This document shows positions 1 to 12,971 of a DNA stretch of 64,000 bases, piece by piece. The position numbers and the translations under genes are program-made. Source of the stretch: Cylindrodendrum hubeiense (taxonomy: Eukaryota > Ascomycota > Sordariomycetes > Hypocreales > Nectriaceae); assembly GCA_014621425.1 (NCBI GenBank), contig JAANBB010000049.1, positions 101,794-165,793 on the forward strand. The letters are read 5' to 3'. Every line of letters starts with the position of its first letter. Position 1 is the stretch's first letter. The notes under the pieces were generated by a model that was not told the origin of the DNA, did not search any database, and saw nothing but the letters and a program-made list of their open reading frames with translations.

Positions 1-405
1 ACCGAGGTATAACTGAGTGAAACCCGTCTCGGCGGTTTCCCAGGTCAAACATACTCTTCATCGCCAACAAGCGCCCGTCCCGCGGTATCGATGATACCGG
101 CGGCTTAAATCACATGACTTGTCTGAGGTTGTCCGGAAGCGCTTGGTGATGGTGCCTTCTCCACTGCCGGAAACCCGTGATCGAAAACTCTGCCTCTCAG
201 AAGGGTGTCTTAGTCATATCCTGTGCTTCTTTCTCGGCCTCCTCCTTGATACTCTTTGATATCCATCATCCGCGACGTAAAGCATCCTTGGTTGGCATCC
301 TGTTCGCTCATACGGACCGTGCAGCGGCAAAGAGAGCATCCGCCTACTTTTCTTGCCGCCAAAAAATCTTCCGCCCCGCTTCTTTTTTCCTCCTTCCCTT
401 CCGCA
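1..405. other. upstream region of PRS
   Basis: No gene is recognisable here. It presumably holds the promoter and 5' leader of the PRPP synthetase gene; a pyrimidine-rich stretch lies at about 369-400, just before the first start codon. Confidence 0.5.
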
Positions 406-1751
406 ATGTTGGATCAAATGGCGAACGAAATCAAGCTCATCGCGGGAAGCTCCCACCCGGAGCTCAGTGCCCTGGTCGCGAGTCGGTATGTCGAGATGGC
501 ATCTCATCGGCTCGGGAGAGCCGGCGGCGAGGTGGTCGTTTGCTGATATGGCTTCAGACTCGGCATTGATATCGCTAACACCATGAGCCTCAACTACTCC
601 AACCGCGAGACCAGCGTTTCCATTGGCGAGTCTGTCCGAGACGAGGATGTCTTCATCCTTCAGTCCACCGCTCCCGGTGATGTCAACGATGGTCTCATGG
701 AGTTGCTCATCATGATCCACGCCTGCCGCACAGCCTCGGCCCGACGGATCACCGCTGTTATCCCTAACTTCCCCTATGCCCGTCAGGATAAGAAGGACAA
801 GTCTCGCGCCCCCATCAGCGCCAAGCTCATCGCAAACATGCTTCAGGTCTCGGGATGCGTATGTCTCTCAACTCCCCCAGCATTGACCCCTCTCTGACTC
901 TTGCGCTAGAACCATGTCATCACCATGGATCTGCACGCCTCTCAGATCCAGGGCTTCTTCAACGTGCCGGTGGATAACCTCTACGCGGAACCTTCCGTCC
1001 TCCGCTGGATTCGTGAGAACCTGAGCGTCGATAACTGCGTTATCGTCTCCCCTGATGCCGGTGGTGCCAAGCGTGCCACCTCAATTGCTGACCGTTTGAA
1101 CACCGCCTTTGCTCTTATTCACAAGGAGCGACCTCGCCCCAACGTTGTTGGACGCATGGTCCTGGTTGGTGATGTCCAGGACAAGGTTGCCATTCTCGTC
1201 GATGATATGGCAGACACCTGTGGAACGGTAAGCCGACTTAATTTCTTTTCATTTCTCTGTCATCGTATCTAACATGTATAATAGCTCGCCAAGGCTGCTG
1301 AGACTGTCCGCCAGAACGGTGCCCGTGAGGTGTATGCCATTGTCACCCACGGTATTCTGAGTGGCAAGGCCATCGAGACCATCAACGCATCTTGCCTGGC
1401 TGGTCTTGTTGTGACCAACAGTAAGTTACCTCCAATAAATCACGCATCAACTGAACTCATACTGACATTTTTCCAGCTGTCCCCTGTACGTACACGGGCT
1501 ATCCAGAGAGTTCAATATGGCATTACCATGTGCCTATTGCATAGTTTGTGGACCTTGCTGACTCTATTCCAGTGGGTGACAAGGCTGAGCGATGCCCCAA
1601 GCTCAAGATCATTGATGTGGCCGGAACTGTGGCCGAGGTACGACCCCACAAAAAGATCCCTACAGTGCAATCGCTCATAATTCAACAGGCTATCCGAAGA
1701 ACGCATAATGGCGAGTCCGTGTCGTACTTGTTCAACAATGTTCCCGTTTAA
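406..1751 (+). CDS. PRS: ribose-phosphate pyrophosphokinase (PRPP synthetase)
   Basis: Makes 5-phosphoribosyl 1-diphosphate from ribose 5-phosphate and ATP for purine, pyrimidine, NAD, His and Trp synthesis (cytosolic). Seven exons fit: 406-485, 558-858, 910-1227, 1285-1420, 1477-1485, 1573-1637, 1689-1751, giving 323 aa, the usual family length. Visible motifs are the N-terminal [12 protein letters not shown], the TIGES-like [10 protein letters not shown], the binding segment [14 protein letters not shown], and the PRPP loop [12 protein letters not shown]. The C-terminus matches the family's [17 protein letters not shown]. Exon 5 is only nine bases (CTGTCCCCT) but is needed to restore the conserved NTVPLGDK-like stretch. 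An in-frame ATG at 418 is an alternative start. Family assignment is certain; the exact paralogue (PRS1-5) is not. Confidence 0.95.
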
Positions 1752-2708
1752 ACTATGGGCCGTCATCACGTAGAGTGAAAAGAATCAGGTTATGGAGTTG
1801 GTAAGTGAAGATCTCTGGAGATTTTAGGATGCAACTAACATGCTGTTATCAGGGGAGTCCCATATTTAGAGCTATGGCTTGGGCCAAATGCATCATCTTT
1901 GTTTGATCCTAGTTACACTTACACAAAACCTAAAAACAGCGCCCGGGTTAGCCATAGAGGTAGTGACATCTAGTACTCTGCTTGACCAACGTCCTCTTGC
2001 ATAGAATGATTGATATCACCGTTGGCTCACCGTTTCGGCCTCATGAGGCAGTCTAGGGTAACACCGTGGATGTAGCTGTTGGGGCTCCTGTGATTCAGAA
2101 GTGCCTTTGAAGGCCGTGTTATCTGCAGGTTGCATGGAGTGTGAATATTCTGCATATCTTAGACGGATCGGTCTTTTTACGTTCGTGACTTGCAAAAAAA
2201 TAGGAATTATATTGGCTTGATGTTTGTCGCAGTTTTTGTAAACTGCGGATCGGGTTACTCCACTAATCTTGATTTGCTAACGTATGTTACGCGTACGCTA
2301 TCACCAGTACCATGTTTTTTAGGTTAGGGGTTGTATTAGCCAGTCCAGTATACAGCCATTATAATGCTCATATTGATTCACAAGTCTGGCATGACTGCGA
2401 TGATATTTTAACGATTTGCCGGCTCTAGAGACGGCAATTGTACTGAGACGACGAGTAAACAGGTCGACCCGACGGATTGGTCGCTGGGATGATCCTCCCT
2501 CAGCCAATCCCACGTGAGTTCCGCGGGCGGTGAGGGATTCTGCCGCCTCATCTACAAGGGACACATCACTGCCTACGACGACCTCAAACAGCATCTCTAG
2601 CAAAGGAGCCTCTTTGGACAGCCGTAAATTTGGGTGCTGAAGCTGCATGGACTCGCGACAAAGGTGCATGCTCATCGGTGAGCTGATACGTGCCCTGGGT
2701 TGCCCAAG
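1752..2708. other. intergenic region, PRS 3' end to MON2 promoter
   Basis: AT-richer sequence with no supported gene. Open frames on the minus strand at 2319-2807 have no family resemblance and run into MON2 exon 1. Confidence 0.5.
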
Positions 2709-5700
2709 ATGACGACCCAACTGCTGGCCACGGAGCTGGCCAACCTCATCCAGGAGAGCAAGAGGAAGCACAATGACCTTCGACAAGTGAGCCGTCCTCC
2801 CTGTCAACCACCACCCTGTCGCGTCTCTCGGTGCTCTAGTATCTTATAATGTGTCCAGGCTGCAGAGAAGTCGCTTGAAGAGCTGAAGAATTTGAGAAAT
2901 CCCTCCGAACAAACGGCTCCCGAAGGTCCGCACCTCGCCCCTTGTTAGCTCGCGCCACGTCTAATGCCTGTCTTATAGAGCTGTCCCAGAAAGTCAACTT
3001 TGTCAACCCCTTCATCATCGCATGCGGGACCAAGAATGCCAAGTTCACCGCCATCGCCATCGTCTGTCTTCAGCGCCTTATTGTCGCCCGCGCGCTTCCC
3101 CGCTCCAAACTAGACCAGGTCCTGGAGGCATTGATGCAGGCCGCGTCAGCTGGTCTGGATGTGCAACTCAAGATCCTTCAGGCTCTACCATCACTGCTGC
3201 AGAACTATGCTCCCGAATTAGAGGGGAACTTGCTTGTGACTGCCTTGAACATTTGCTTCACCTTACAGAGTAGCAAAAATGCCATCGTGAGCCATACTTC
3301 CGCAGCAACCCTCCAGCAGCTGGTCGTGTCGGTCTTCGACAAGGTCGTCGCCGAAGACAGTAAGTCTTCCTTCTTTGTTGTTGGATGAAGGCCATATGTT
3401 CACATTTCTTAGAAAAGGCAGTTGAAATGGGAGAATCCTCGGCTGCAGATAAAAAGTCCGAAACTCGTCCCGCCGCACTTGATGCTTACAGGGTATGTCG
3501 ATCCTCACTTTCCCTGCACACCCACTAACTTAACTAGATCTTCAATGATCTTTGTCTTATGACAGAAAACCAACGCCCCGAGTTCTTGCGATTTTCGGGG
3601 CTTCAACAGACGTTTGGGTTGGAACTTATTGAGTCCGTCATTACCAACCATGCCAGCGTGTTCACGAACCATCCTGAGCAGGCTCAAATCTTGCGTGCAC
3701 GAGTGATGCCGCTCATCACGAGTGCTCTCAAAGGAAGACCCAATTTCGCCACAACGGTGAGGCTTGTTCGCATCCTTTACACTATGGTACGGCGACACAT
3801 CAGCATCCTGCCATCAGAATGCGGGGAGTCTCTCACAATCTTGACGCAACTCCTTGACCAAGACGATTCGGTCTGGAGACGAGCTCTATGCATGGAGGTA
3901 TTCCGGGGACTTTTTGCAGAACATGCCCTGCTCCGACGCATCTTCTCCCTCTACGATGCTAAGGAAGGGAAAAGGGATGTCCTCAAGCCCTTGATTGCAA
4001 CCTTTGTGCGGCTCAGTACCGAGAAGCCAGCCGTCATTGGACTTGGACACCAATCGACGATGCCCACCGCCGATATACAGTCGAACTCAACCATGACATC
4101 TGACCAAGCTATTCTGGAAGCTGGGGTGACTGGAGTCATCAGTGGATCACCTGAGACGACGAACACTGGTATCAGTACCCAATGGAGTTCCGTCCGAGTT
4201 CCATGTATCGATCAACTTGATAAAACAGAGGCGCCTCCCATCCCAGAATCTTACATCTATAGCCTTGTCCTATCTTGTATCTCATCTGTATCGGATGGCC
4301 TCGCCAAGTTCATTTTACCCCTCACCGTGCCAAGTGACACTAGAGGGCGACGGAGGACCTCGAAGGAGAGTGGACGCGATTCACCTACACCATCTCACCT
4401 GGACCCGGATCAAGCTTCCAAGGGCAAAATCGAGAGATCGGCATCCTTTAAGAGAAACCCTGTTCCACTCAACCCGCTTGCCTTGGTAGAGCATCCTCTC
4501 TTTTCCGAAATCAAAACTTGTGCTGCCATTGTTGACGAGTGTTGGCCAGCGATTCTCGCAACATGCTCCACTTTCCTTTATGCAGCTCTTGACTCGGAGT
4601 ACTACCATGGCCTAGTTCGAGCTTTTCAACGGTTCGCTCATGTTGCAGGCCTACTGCACCTGTCAACCCCGAGAGATGCCTTCTTAACGACTTTGGGGAA
4701 GGCAGCTGTCCCGCCCAATATTATTACCGCTTGTCTCAACCTTGGACAGACTCGCCCACAAACCCCCAGTACACCAACTGAGACGTCAAATAGTTTGTTC
4801 AGCAATGCTCGAGGTCTGTTGAGCGTGGACAGTTTGACACCAACAACGCCGACGACAGAGAAGCAACGACAGGGGTCTTTCGATGTCGCTGCAGCTACGT
4901 TGAATACCAGGAATCTTTTGTGCCTCCGAGCACTACTGAACCTGGGCATTGCACTGGGCCCAACTCTCAGCGGGGCTTGGAGCATTATCCTGGAGACTTT
5001 GCAGCAAGCCGATTTCGTGCTTTTCGTCACCGGGAAGGCTCCTGGAAGGACTCCATCCCTCAGCCGGGGGACTGATCAGGGTGGTGAGAATGATGCCATG
5101 TTGATGGCTAATTTCGGTTCCGAGGTTCGCGCCGTGGAGACGGCCGCGTCCAGGTTGATTGAAAGTACGATTGACTTCCCGAACGAGTCTTTCATGGAGG
5201 TCGTGATGGCCGTTTGTAATCTTGTACAACCAGAGTCAGAGCAAACAGATGCGGCCGACCAATCCCAGTCCGGAAACAGCCAGCAACTCCAGGCCCCAGC
5301 GGCCAAGGCTTCTCGACGATATTCAGCAGTGTCGAATCCTGGGTCAACCCAAGAAGACCAGTTTGCGCTAGCAAAGCTTGGCGAACTCGCAGCCATCAAT
5401 ATCGAAAGGTTGCTGGAGTATTCTCCATCTGAGTCGGGCTGGACGGTATTGACTGAAGAGCTCATTCGAACTCTGACGTCTTCCGCCACGAATTCGTCGG
5501 TGAGGACCAGGGCAGCTGAGATCCTCGTGAGACTCGCCCTGGAAGCTGCGACTGTGACAGCCACGTTGCCCGACGAATCTCGTGGCGAGATCCAACTCCG
5601 GTTGTTCGAAGCTTTGAGAAGCTCGCTCACGCCACTGCTCAAAGGAGATCGCGAAGTTTCGGTTGCAACCCAGGGAACAGACATCGACATCCACAAAATC

Positions 5701-8118
5701 ATCTTGGAAGGCCTAAAAAGCATCATTGAGGGTTGCGGAGAAAGCCTTGTTAGTGGCTGGGATATTGCCTTTGAGATCATCGGCACGATTTTTATTACTA
5801 AGAAGTTTGACCCTGCCGACCGCCGTGGCTCGCTTGCCAACCCGATTCTACTGGATACCCGATCGGCGAAAATCATTCGCGCCTCGTTCAACTCGCTACA
5901 GCTGATCTGCTCCGACTTCCTGGCCTCTTTGCCAAACTCGTGTTTCTTAATCCTGGTGGATACGTTGTACAAGTTTTGCTCTCAAGACGATGATCTGAAC
6001 ATTGCATTGACCGTAAGTGATTGTTTTATATGCTACAGCTCAATTGCTAACTTGTAGTAGACTGTCACATTTTTCTGGGTCGTGTCGGACTTTCTCTCCG
6101 CGAAGAACGAATCCCTTGATATTACAGCGGAGATGATGCAGGGTACTGGTGTGTCTGATCTTGAAAAGATGGCTGCCGAGCAGAGCAAGGGATCCGATGC
6201 GGCATTGTGGATGCTGCTCTTGCTTCGACTGACAACTGTCACTACGGATGACAGACTAGAGTTGCGCAACAGCGCAATTCAGACACTGCTGAGAATTTTC
6301 GATGCTTATGGTGACAGACTCAGCCCCGAGGCGTGGTCGATTTGTATCAAATCGGTCATTTTCAAGCTCCTAACATCGATTGAGGAGGAGATTCGAGCTG
6401 CAGAGTCGGATGAGGGGGATGAAACTGATCGTACAGAGTGGACCGAGACTGCCGCAGTTGTCCTGAATGGTATTTCGAGTCTTCTCGCCAACTATCTGGA
6501 TATCCTTACCGTCCATGACTCCTTCAACCACCTTTGGCGGGAACTGCTTGGGCATTTCACCACTTTGCTGGACTTCAAGGTTCTCGACATCAACACCGCA
6601 ACTTTCAAAGCATTGGGTCACGTTTTGTCTCAGACTAGTGATGATGGGAAACCCACCTTCAACAAGACGACAGTCGACGTTGCTTGGGAGTTGTGGTCGA
6701 GGGGAATCCCGATTTGCAAAACCCCCAAGGGCAAAGCTTTGGATAACCAGAACTCTCTTATTGCCTACGTTTCCGCCTTGACTGAGATTTATCGCCTAAT
6801 CTGCGAAGATCTCACTGCGGAAAGGGTTCGAGTAATGCTGACACTACTCCGAGAAACCCTGGAAGAGGCGTCCACCAATGGCTACGTGCTTGACATCGAG
6901 TATGTCACGCCTCTGCAGGCCCACATCGTCGAGGCTATCCAGATGATTCGTACGGACATTGCCGGCGTCCCCTCTGCCATGATTACACAGGTTGCTGAGT
7001 TCGTTATGTTGGCTTATAACCAACCTGACCCAGTGAAATCGGGACCGAAGCGAACTTATATTGCGTTGTCAAAAGCAAGCATGAAGACGATGGAGAAACT
7101 CATCCTAAACCACTTCTCGGACCAGGACATTTACCGAAGCGGCGCATTTTCCGAAGCCATGAACGCTCTATGCAAACCAATTGGCCTGAAATACCACTTC
7201 ACCACCATTACCAAGTCTACCCAACCCTGGAGATTGGCCACATCTTCGGTTTTGGTCATTCTGGAGGCAACGCTTTCGCAGCTGATTGCTTTAGATATTC
7301 CCCGCAGCATGATGCAGACCATTTGGTCAACTATCGTTGCTATTGCCGATGGAATCCTGGGTGCAGACTGCAACCGCGCAAGCTCGGAGACAAACCTCGA
7401 AGACGACGAATCCTTTGACATTGAATCTTTCCACAAGCTTCGGGAGCTTATCATCCCGGCTCTTGGCGCCGAGGTTGTTTCTGACAAGACTCGGAAGGCA
7501 TACGGGGAAAGTCTTTTCAGGACATCCATCATTCATGCTCCTTCGCCAACCGAAGAAGCAATAATCAACGGCACTCATGAATCGAGACTTTCCGCACTGT
7601 ATTCTCCGCGACCTGGCCGGACAGTCTCTATTCCGCCGACCAAGCGAACTCGAATGGCATACGTCGCCTGCCAGGAGCTATTCTCATTAGTTGCTGCCCT
7701 CGATGAGCCAACAATTGTCATACAACCGCCGACTCCCAACACCCCTAATGCAAAGCGCCGATTCTCCGAGGCCCCTAGCTCGTTGCACACTCGCATTGCC
7801 AGCACTGCCGCTCCGTTCCTCATCCTACGGTGCGCATTAACTCTCCAGGCCTACATCGCCGACCAACCGCTACGAGGAAAGATGCCGCAGCCTCTGAGCC
7901 AGCGAAAGGAGCTCTTGTGGATATTACGAAAGTTGGTCGACCTTAAGAGCGATAGTGATGCAATTCCAGAGTTGAGCGGAGTGGAGAGTGAGGGTAGAAA
8001 GCACTTGTTGAGGTTGTATCCTCTGATTGTGCAAGCATCAGGTGTGGTTGGAGATGAAAAGGTATTGGGGCTGCTTAGGGAGGCATTGGAGGTTGTGGGT
8101 GGCGAGCTGGGAGTTTAA
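2709..8118 (+). CDS. MON2: MON2 family protein (Arf-GEF-like, lacks Sec7), endosome/Golgi traffic
   Basis: Large HEAT/armadillo-like scaffold related to BIG/GBF Arf-GEFs but without the catalytic Sec7 domain. In yeast Mon2 acts at trans-Golgi and endosomes with Dop1 and the flippase Neo1. Six exons: 2709-2786, 2859-2925, 2979-3359, 3413-3492, 3538-6012, 6061-8118; 1712 aa, the expected length. The N-terminal DCB segment (residues about 1-180) contains the strongly conserved NFVNPFIIACGTKNAKF-type motif and KILQALPSLLQNY; HUS and MON2 C-terminal regions follow in the two long exons. Intron 2 has an unusual donor (GTCCGC), chosen because it alone joins the conserved E-L-S-Q segment in phase. 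The low-complexity Ser/Thr-rich loop around residues 430-490 is typical. Convergent with QNS1. Confidence 0.93.
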
Positions 8119-8478
8119 AGGAGTTGAATAGAGCCTAGTCAGTATGAAGAATAGTCACGAACGTCTCAACGCTGGTTTGAAGTCTGCATGTCAAAGATAG
8201 AGGTGAACTATTCATAAACTTCCGACGTTATTCATTACTTTCCGTACGATGTGTGGCAGGAATGTTGTTAATTCAAGGGGTCAATCGAGTAACTGCGGTG
8301 GTGCTATTGGAATCTAAAAATTCAGATGCCTCCTTCAAGTATCATACTGTCATGGTCTCTAGAAATACGAGATCTCATCTGGTTGTGCTCTACTGCTCAT
8401 GATCTCTTATATCCTGGCCTCTTTTCTCACAACGCAATTGCTATCACGAACCAGACTCTTTAGGCGAAGTTGGGACGC
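8119..8478. other. convergent 3' intergenic region MON2/QNS1
   Basis: 360 bases between two stop codons facing each other; nothing beyond likely 3' UTRs is seen. Confidence 0.5.
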
Positions 8479-11400
8479 TTAGGCGCTCTGCTTTTCTTTC
8501 CGCTTCTCGATCTTGGCCAGCTCCCTGTCAATCTTCTTGAAACTCCATGACTTCCAGAACGGAGGGTACAAGAACGGGCGGAGGTCGAATCTGTTATCGT
8601 CTGGGGAATAGTCGTTGCACTGTATCATCAGGGTTAGTTTACTCATTGGATGGCTTTTGCCCTTGTATCATCTGCCTTTTGGGACTAATAAGGGACTGTG
8701 GATGATACTAACATGCAAAGAAGGTCTGGAACGTGTTAGCTATCTATTAACATTGAGAAGACTTCATAAACTTACGTCAATACAGTCATCTTGTGGCGAT
8801 TGATGGCGCTGTGACAAGTTAGAGGCTATATTGTCAATTCCAGAGCGCACTCACTAGTAATGGAAGAAAACTGTAAACCCGGGTCAGCCAAACGATTCAA
8901 AGGTCAAATGAGTATTTTGGTTGAAACTAGTAATAGCAGAGAACAGACATGGGATGGCCAAATGTGTGTATAACTTACGTTTAACTTTCTGAGCTGTTTC
9001 CGCTGGCGTTAAAAACGGGGCTTCGTCACCGGGCACAGCCTCTCTGTCTGCGCTCCAGTCGTGTACGAGCCTTTGGAACACTACATAAGTTTTGAGTCAG
9101 TATTTGGTGCTCGGGAGATTCCTAAAGCCCAAAGGAAACTTGGGTCTAGAGGAACCTTCTGCCTCCAGTGAAGTGAAAGGGGATGAGACAGCGGAGGAAC
9201 ACGTACTTCCGAAAGGACCAAGACGGTTGACGCGTCTATGGCGACCCATAATGGACAGCATGGGGTATGTCATGCCCATATCTACCTCGTCACTTTGAAC
9301 ATATGTATCGGTGATAGGTTCCTAAAGGAATCAGTAAAAGGACTAGGTTGGGGAGCAGCTAGCTCATTGCGCAACCCTTGGGAAGAATAGGACAAGAATC
9401 AATCGACTTACCAGCTCGGCCGTTGGAACAGCAGTCAAGAATTCGTGGAGACAAGGAATCTCGAATTCCTTCTCGGCCCAATGGATAAATCTCCTATATT
9501 GTGTTAGAATTACACTAGGATTTGGAGTAGAAGAGGTATACTTGAGATCAGTCTTGTCGATACTGCCTATCGGGTTAATGTCCGCACCTAGTGATCGATG
9601 TCAGCGTCATTTCAAACAGATACGACGAAACCAGAGGTGGTTTCTCGTAACTTGGTGGGACATGTGTTTGGCGTCTTGGCGGCGGAGGATATTCAGATAG
9701 TACTGTTGCCCCACTATCTGTGCCCTGGGCAAACTCCCACACCATGCCAATGCGAGCAGTGCGTGCTTATAGATCGGGACGGCAACTTACTTGAGCAATC
9801 ATATCTAAAATCTTGTTAGCAAATGATATTCAAGGTGAGATCGAATTAATTACTTGGTGAGGTATCCACGGAGAGACTGTGATTATTAGCTACTTGGTCA
9901 AGGGACTGGTCGTCCCATAAGGGAGGAAGTGGGCAGGGTGATGGACTTGCCTCTCCAACATTTGCGCTCCCCAAGACTAAGAGACTCCCGCCTCCAGGTC
10001 GCTCTCGCGCCTGCGGCAGGATTTGCCCAAACTCGTACGCTGTCACCATGCGAATTCGTGCTTGCAGGCACTGCAGTGTCAGGTTCTCCTGCTGCGTTCC
10101 GCCTTCAACCTTGAACTTGGGCTCAAACTGCATGGTGCTGACCAGCAGGTTCTTCTGGGCCTCATACACGTCATCAATGTCCAGGTTGATGTGGTAGCTT
10201 CCGATGGCCTCGGAAAGATCCTTGGCTCGCTGGCGTGTCTCGCGAGAGCTCTGCTTCTTCATTCCCATGTAGATGGTGTGGAAAATCTGGTTACAGAGCG
10301 CTTGCGGCGTTTTGGGAAGAACACCATCACCTTTGTACTTGGCTAGACGTTTGACGTCTTCAATTACCTGAGCATTGCCTTGTTCGATGGCTTCAATTGC
10401 CATGCGACACATGGAGAAGACGATTGCTAAGGGCGGTGAGCAACATGCCCAAGTACGTGCTCTTGGGCTGTGAGAAGGGATTAGACTTACTTGCCGTAGC
10501 ACATGAATCGATTCCGCCACTCAACGGAACCAAATATCCGGCTGTGCCAGATCTTCGGAGATACTACAATTTCCAAGAGTTAGCTTGGTCAATGGAGCCA
10601 CGGATAATGGCACTAACATCCCAAAGATATGCGCCCGCACAAAGCGCAATCTCCTCCTCTACGGAATGGAATTTTGGTGTTATCGGTCGTGAAGGCTGCA
10701 GGCTGATATCGAGGTCTTCATCGCCAGAGCCAAGCTCGAACGGAACCTGGACGCGCTGATATTTGGCTTTAGAGGTTGCGGCCTGAAGTCCCCTGCTGAT
10801 GGAGGAGCGGTACGCGCGGATTTCCTCCAGATCCACTGTAGCTGTGACCACCTCGACGTCGAGAAGGCTGAACTGTGATCCCTGAGCGACAACATCTCCG
10901 TTCACCAAAATCATACAGCTGCCATCGTAAAACAATCGGTCGCCATCACACTATGATTTGTTAATAAGAAGCAATTGATTTATAGCGGGTTGTTGACGAA
11001 CCCCTTTCTGGTTGGAATAGAGGTAAACACCACCACATTTTCGTGTGGCTTCCGTGATAAGCTTCAGGCGAACGTCCAATTTCTGGAGTGTCTTGAGTTT
11101 CGATGTCAGTATGTATCATCAAGGTAAGGAAATATCTCTAGTGTACGTACGAAGTGACTCCCGGAACTATTCGTGAATACCTCTGCGAAAAATAAGCGAC
11201 GACTTTTGATTGCGGAAATCATACATACCAACTCCATCCAACGACATATCCTGAAGGGGTCAGATTTATTCTAGTCAACATCGCGACAGGGCTATAAATG
11301 GGGACCTACAATGTGAGGCGAGCGAGGGGTGAAGAGCTCCTCGCAGGTCTCGGCGCCAAAGCACGTATCCGGAGTCGACACGACGGCATCTCCGAAGGTC

Positions 11401-12190
11401 ACATGAGTCGCGCCTTGCAGCTCCTGAATCATTCGAGGGAGATGGTACTCCTCCGTCTCTTGCGGCCGCAGCCAGGGTATGAAGTGGCGCATCTCACGGT
11501 AGTTTCCGTCGTTGGCGAGCCACATCTTAGGCTACTCTATGGGTGAGCGTGGCTCTTGCATGAGTGTACAAATACTTACACGAATCATCAGGATCTTGCC
11601 GTCCAGGCAGAGAACTCGGCAGTTGAACCGCTGGTTTCTACAAGTATGTGTTAACGAGGCAAGAGGATGGGACCTTGGATATAAGGAAGCAACGTACCTG
11701 TGCTGAACGGGCATGCCAATGTCAAGAACGCAGTCGTAGCAGCTCTTATCGAGAAGGATGCGCTGGAGCATCTCCCAGCAGTGGAGATACAAATCTTGCT
11801 AGTAGGTTGTTAGGAAGGCAATGCATGCATGATTTCTCTTTGTCGTTAGAGACAACTCACCTCGAGCAGATGGTCGAGGCAGCCATAACCGCATATTTCC
11901 AGCTCCTTTGATTGTCGTCAGTGGCAACTTCTCTGGCAGGCATATTTTAGCAGTACTCACAGGGCCTACACGCAGGCGCGCGCCAGCTTCCTTTGCCAGG
12001 TGGATGCTCTTGATAATACGCTCGGTGTTACCTTCGAACTGTTATGTTTGACGTCAGTGATCGATGAACAATTTGCACGTTTGAAGCATTAGGCAAATAA
12101 AAAAGGCAGGTAGATGGTTGCACTGTCTTCACTTACATCCAATGCCCATTGGTTCAAGGAACAGGTCGCGACGGTGATAAGGTGGCCCAT
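8479..12190 (-). CDS. QNS1: glutamine-dependent NAD(+) synthetase, 22 exons
   Basis: Last step of NAD synthesis: amidates deamido-NAD using glutamine and ATP. Exons, in transcript order: 12190-12137, 12038-11961, 11905-11861, 11798-11698, 11637-11580, 11531-11310, 11250-11229, 11182-11151, 11091-11002, 10950-10618, 10563-10491, 10426-9951, 9876-9854, 9804-9791, 9587-9542, 9493-9412, 9321-9207, 9080-8979, 8870-8855, 8808-8776, 8725-8713, 8619-8479. All phases close, giving 722 aa (yeast Qns1 is about the same). The N-terminal nitrilase-type glutaminase shows Glu45 ([10 protein letters not shown]), Lys114 (RPKMW) and Cys175 (ETCEEL). The synthetase domain has the P-loop [10 protein letters not shown] and LGSANVGE. 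Exon 12 is followed by a GC-AG intron (9877-9950). Five exons are 13-23 nt long. Intron density is extreme for this window. Confidence 0.95.
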
Positions 12191-12971
12191 CTTGAAGTTG
12201 CCGAAGGCGGGGTTCAAGATGGTCAGGAATGAAGTGAGAAAAGTGGCGACCACTGAGTCTCTCCTGCGAGTGATGTATATCTATCCGGGGTTTCGATGCC
12301 GAAATGCTACAGTACAAAAGGTTGACCAACCAATGTGAAGGAGGAAGAAGGTTGATGTGGTCGAGAAGCAAGTCGTGCGGGACATTTGCATCAAGCGACC
12401 TGAGTCATCTATTCGTTTGCGGGTATGTATCCGAACGATAAAGACGGGTTGTCCGATAGCGGCTCGCTGATTGGCTGGTTCCACAAAACTGGTGTCGTCG
12501 ACCTGAGAACGACTACGCAAAAGCGGTAGGTCTCGTGATACTTTAGGCACCCGGATGACATACTAGTACATATCTTAGGAGGCTCGCCACTCTACGTGGT
12601 GATGTAGACACATGGGAGGCGTCTACTAGGGTACGAGCTTGCTGAACAGGGGCGTTAACACCCTTGCGTCGGTATTAAAGTCATATCACTTCAGCAACGA
12701 TTTTGCTTCATTCGTCTAGTAGTACAAGGTGTGATTTACCAGTACTATATAGTTCTAGTGAATTACCTGAACTAGGCCCCAAGTTACTAGAGCATGGAAT
12801 GGACAACTCATTCTCAAATGTCACGTTGAGGGTGAACGCAGAGATGTGTCTAGGGTAACTCACCCCACCAAGAGCTCCAACCCCACATTGACGCAACGCG
12901 GGGCACCAAGAAATTCAGAGGCGACTCAAAATTTCAATGGCAGTTCAGAACTCGCATCTCAACCACGCACA
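12191..12971. promoter_or_regulatory. divergent promoter region QNS1 / TRM7
   Basis: 781 bases between the start codons of two divergently transcribed housekeeping genes, so it must carry both promoters. No specific element is assigned. Confidence 0.5.

Noticed and set aside
5076..5972. 298-codon minus-strand frame inside MON2
   Set aside because: Antisense shadow of the long MON2 exon; the plus-strand frame has clear family sequence.
12709..12745. tRNA-like TTCGTCTAGTAGT box
   Set aside because: Resembles a D-arm A box by itself, but no matching T-arm or acceptor stem follows.
12873..12881. Isolated CTCCAAC before TRM7, and single copies near 36.90, 47.53 and 54.06 kb
   Set aside because: Single copies in coding or unrelated DNA at about the density expected by chance; not part of the cluster arrays.
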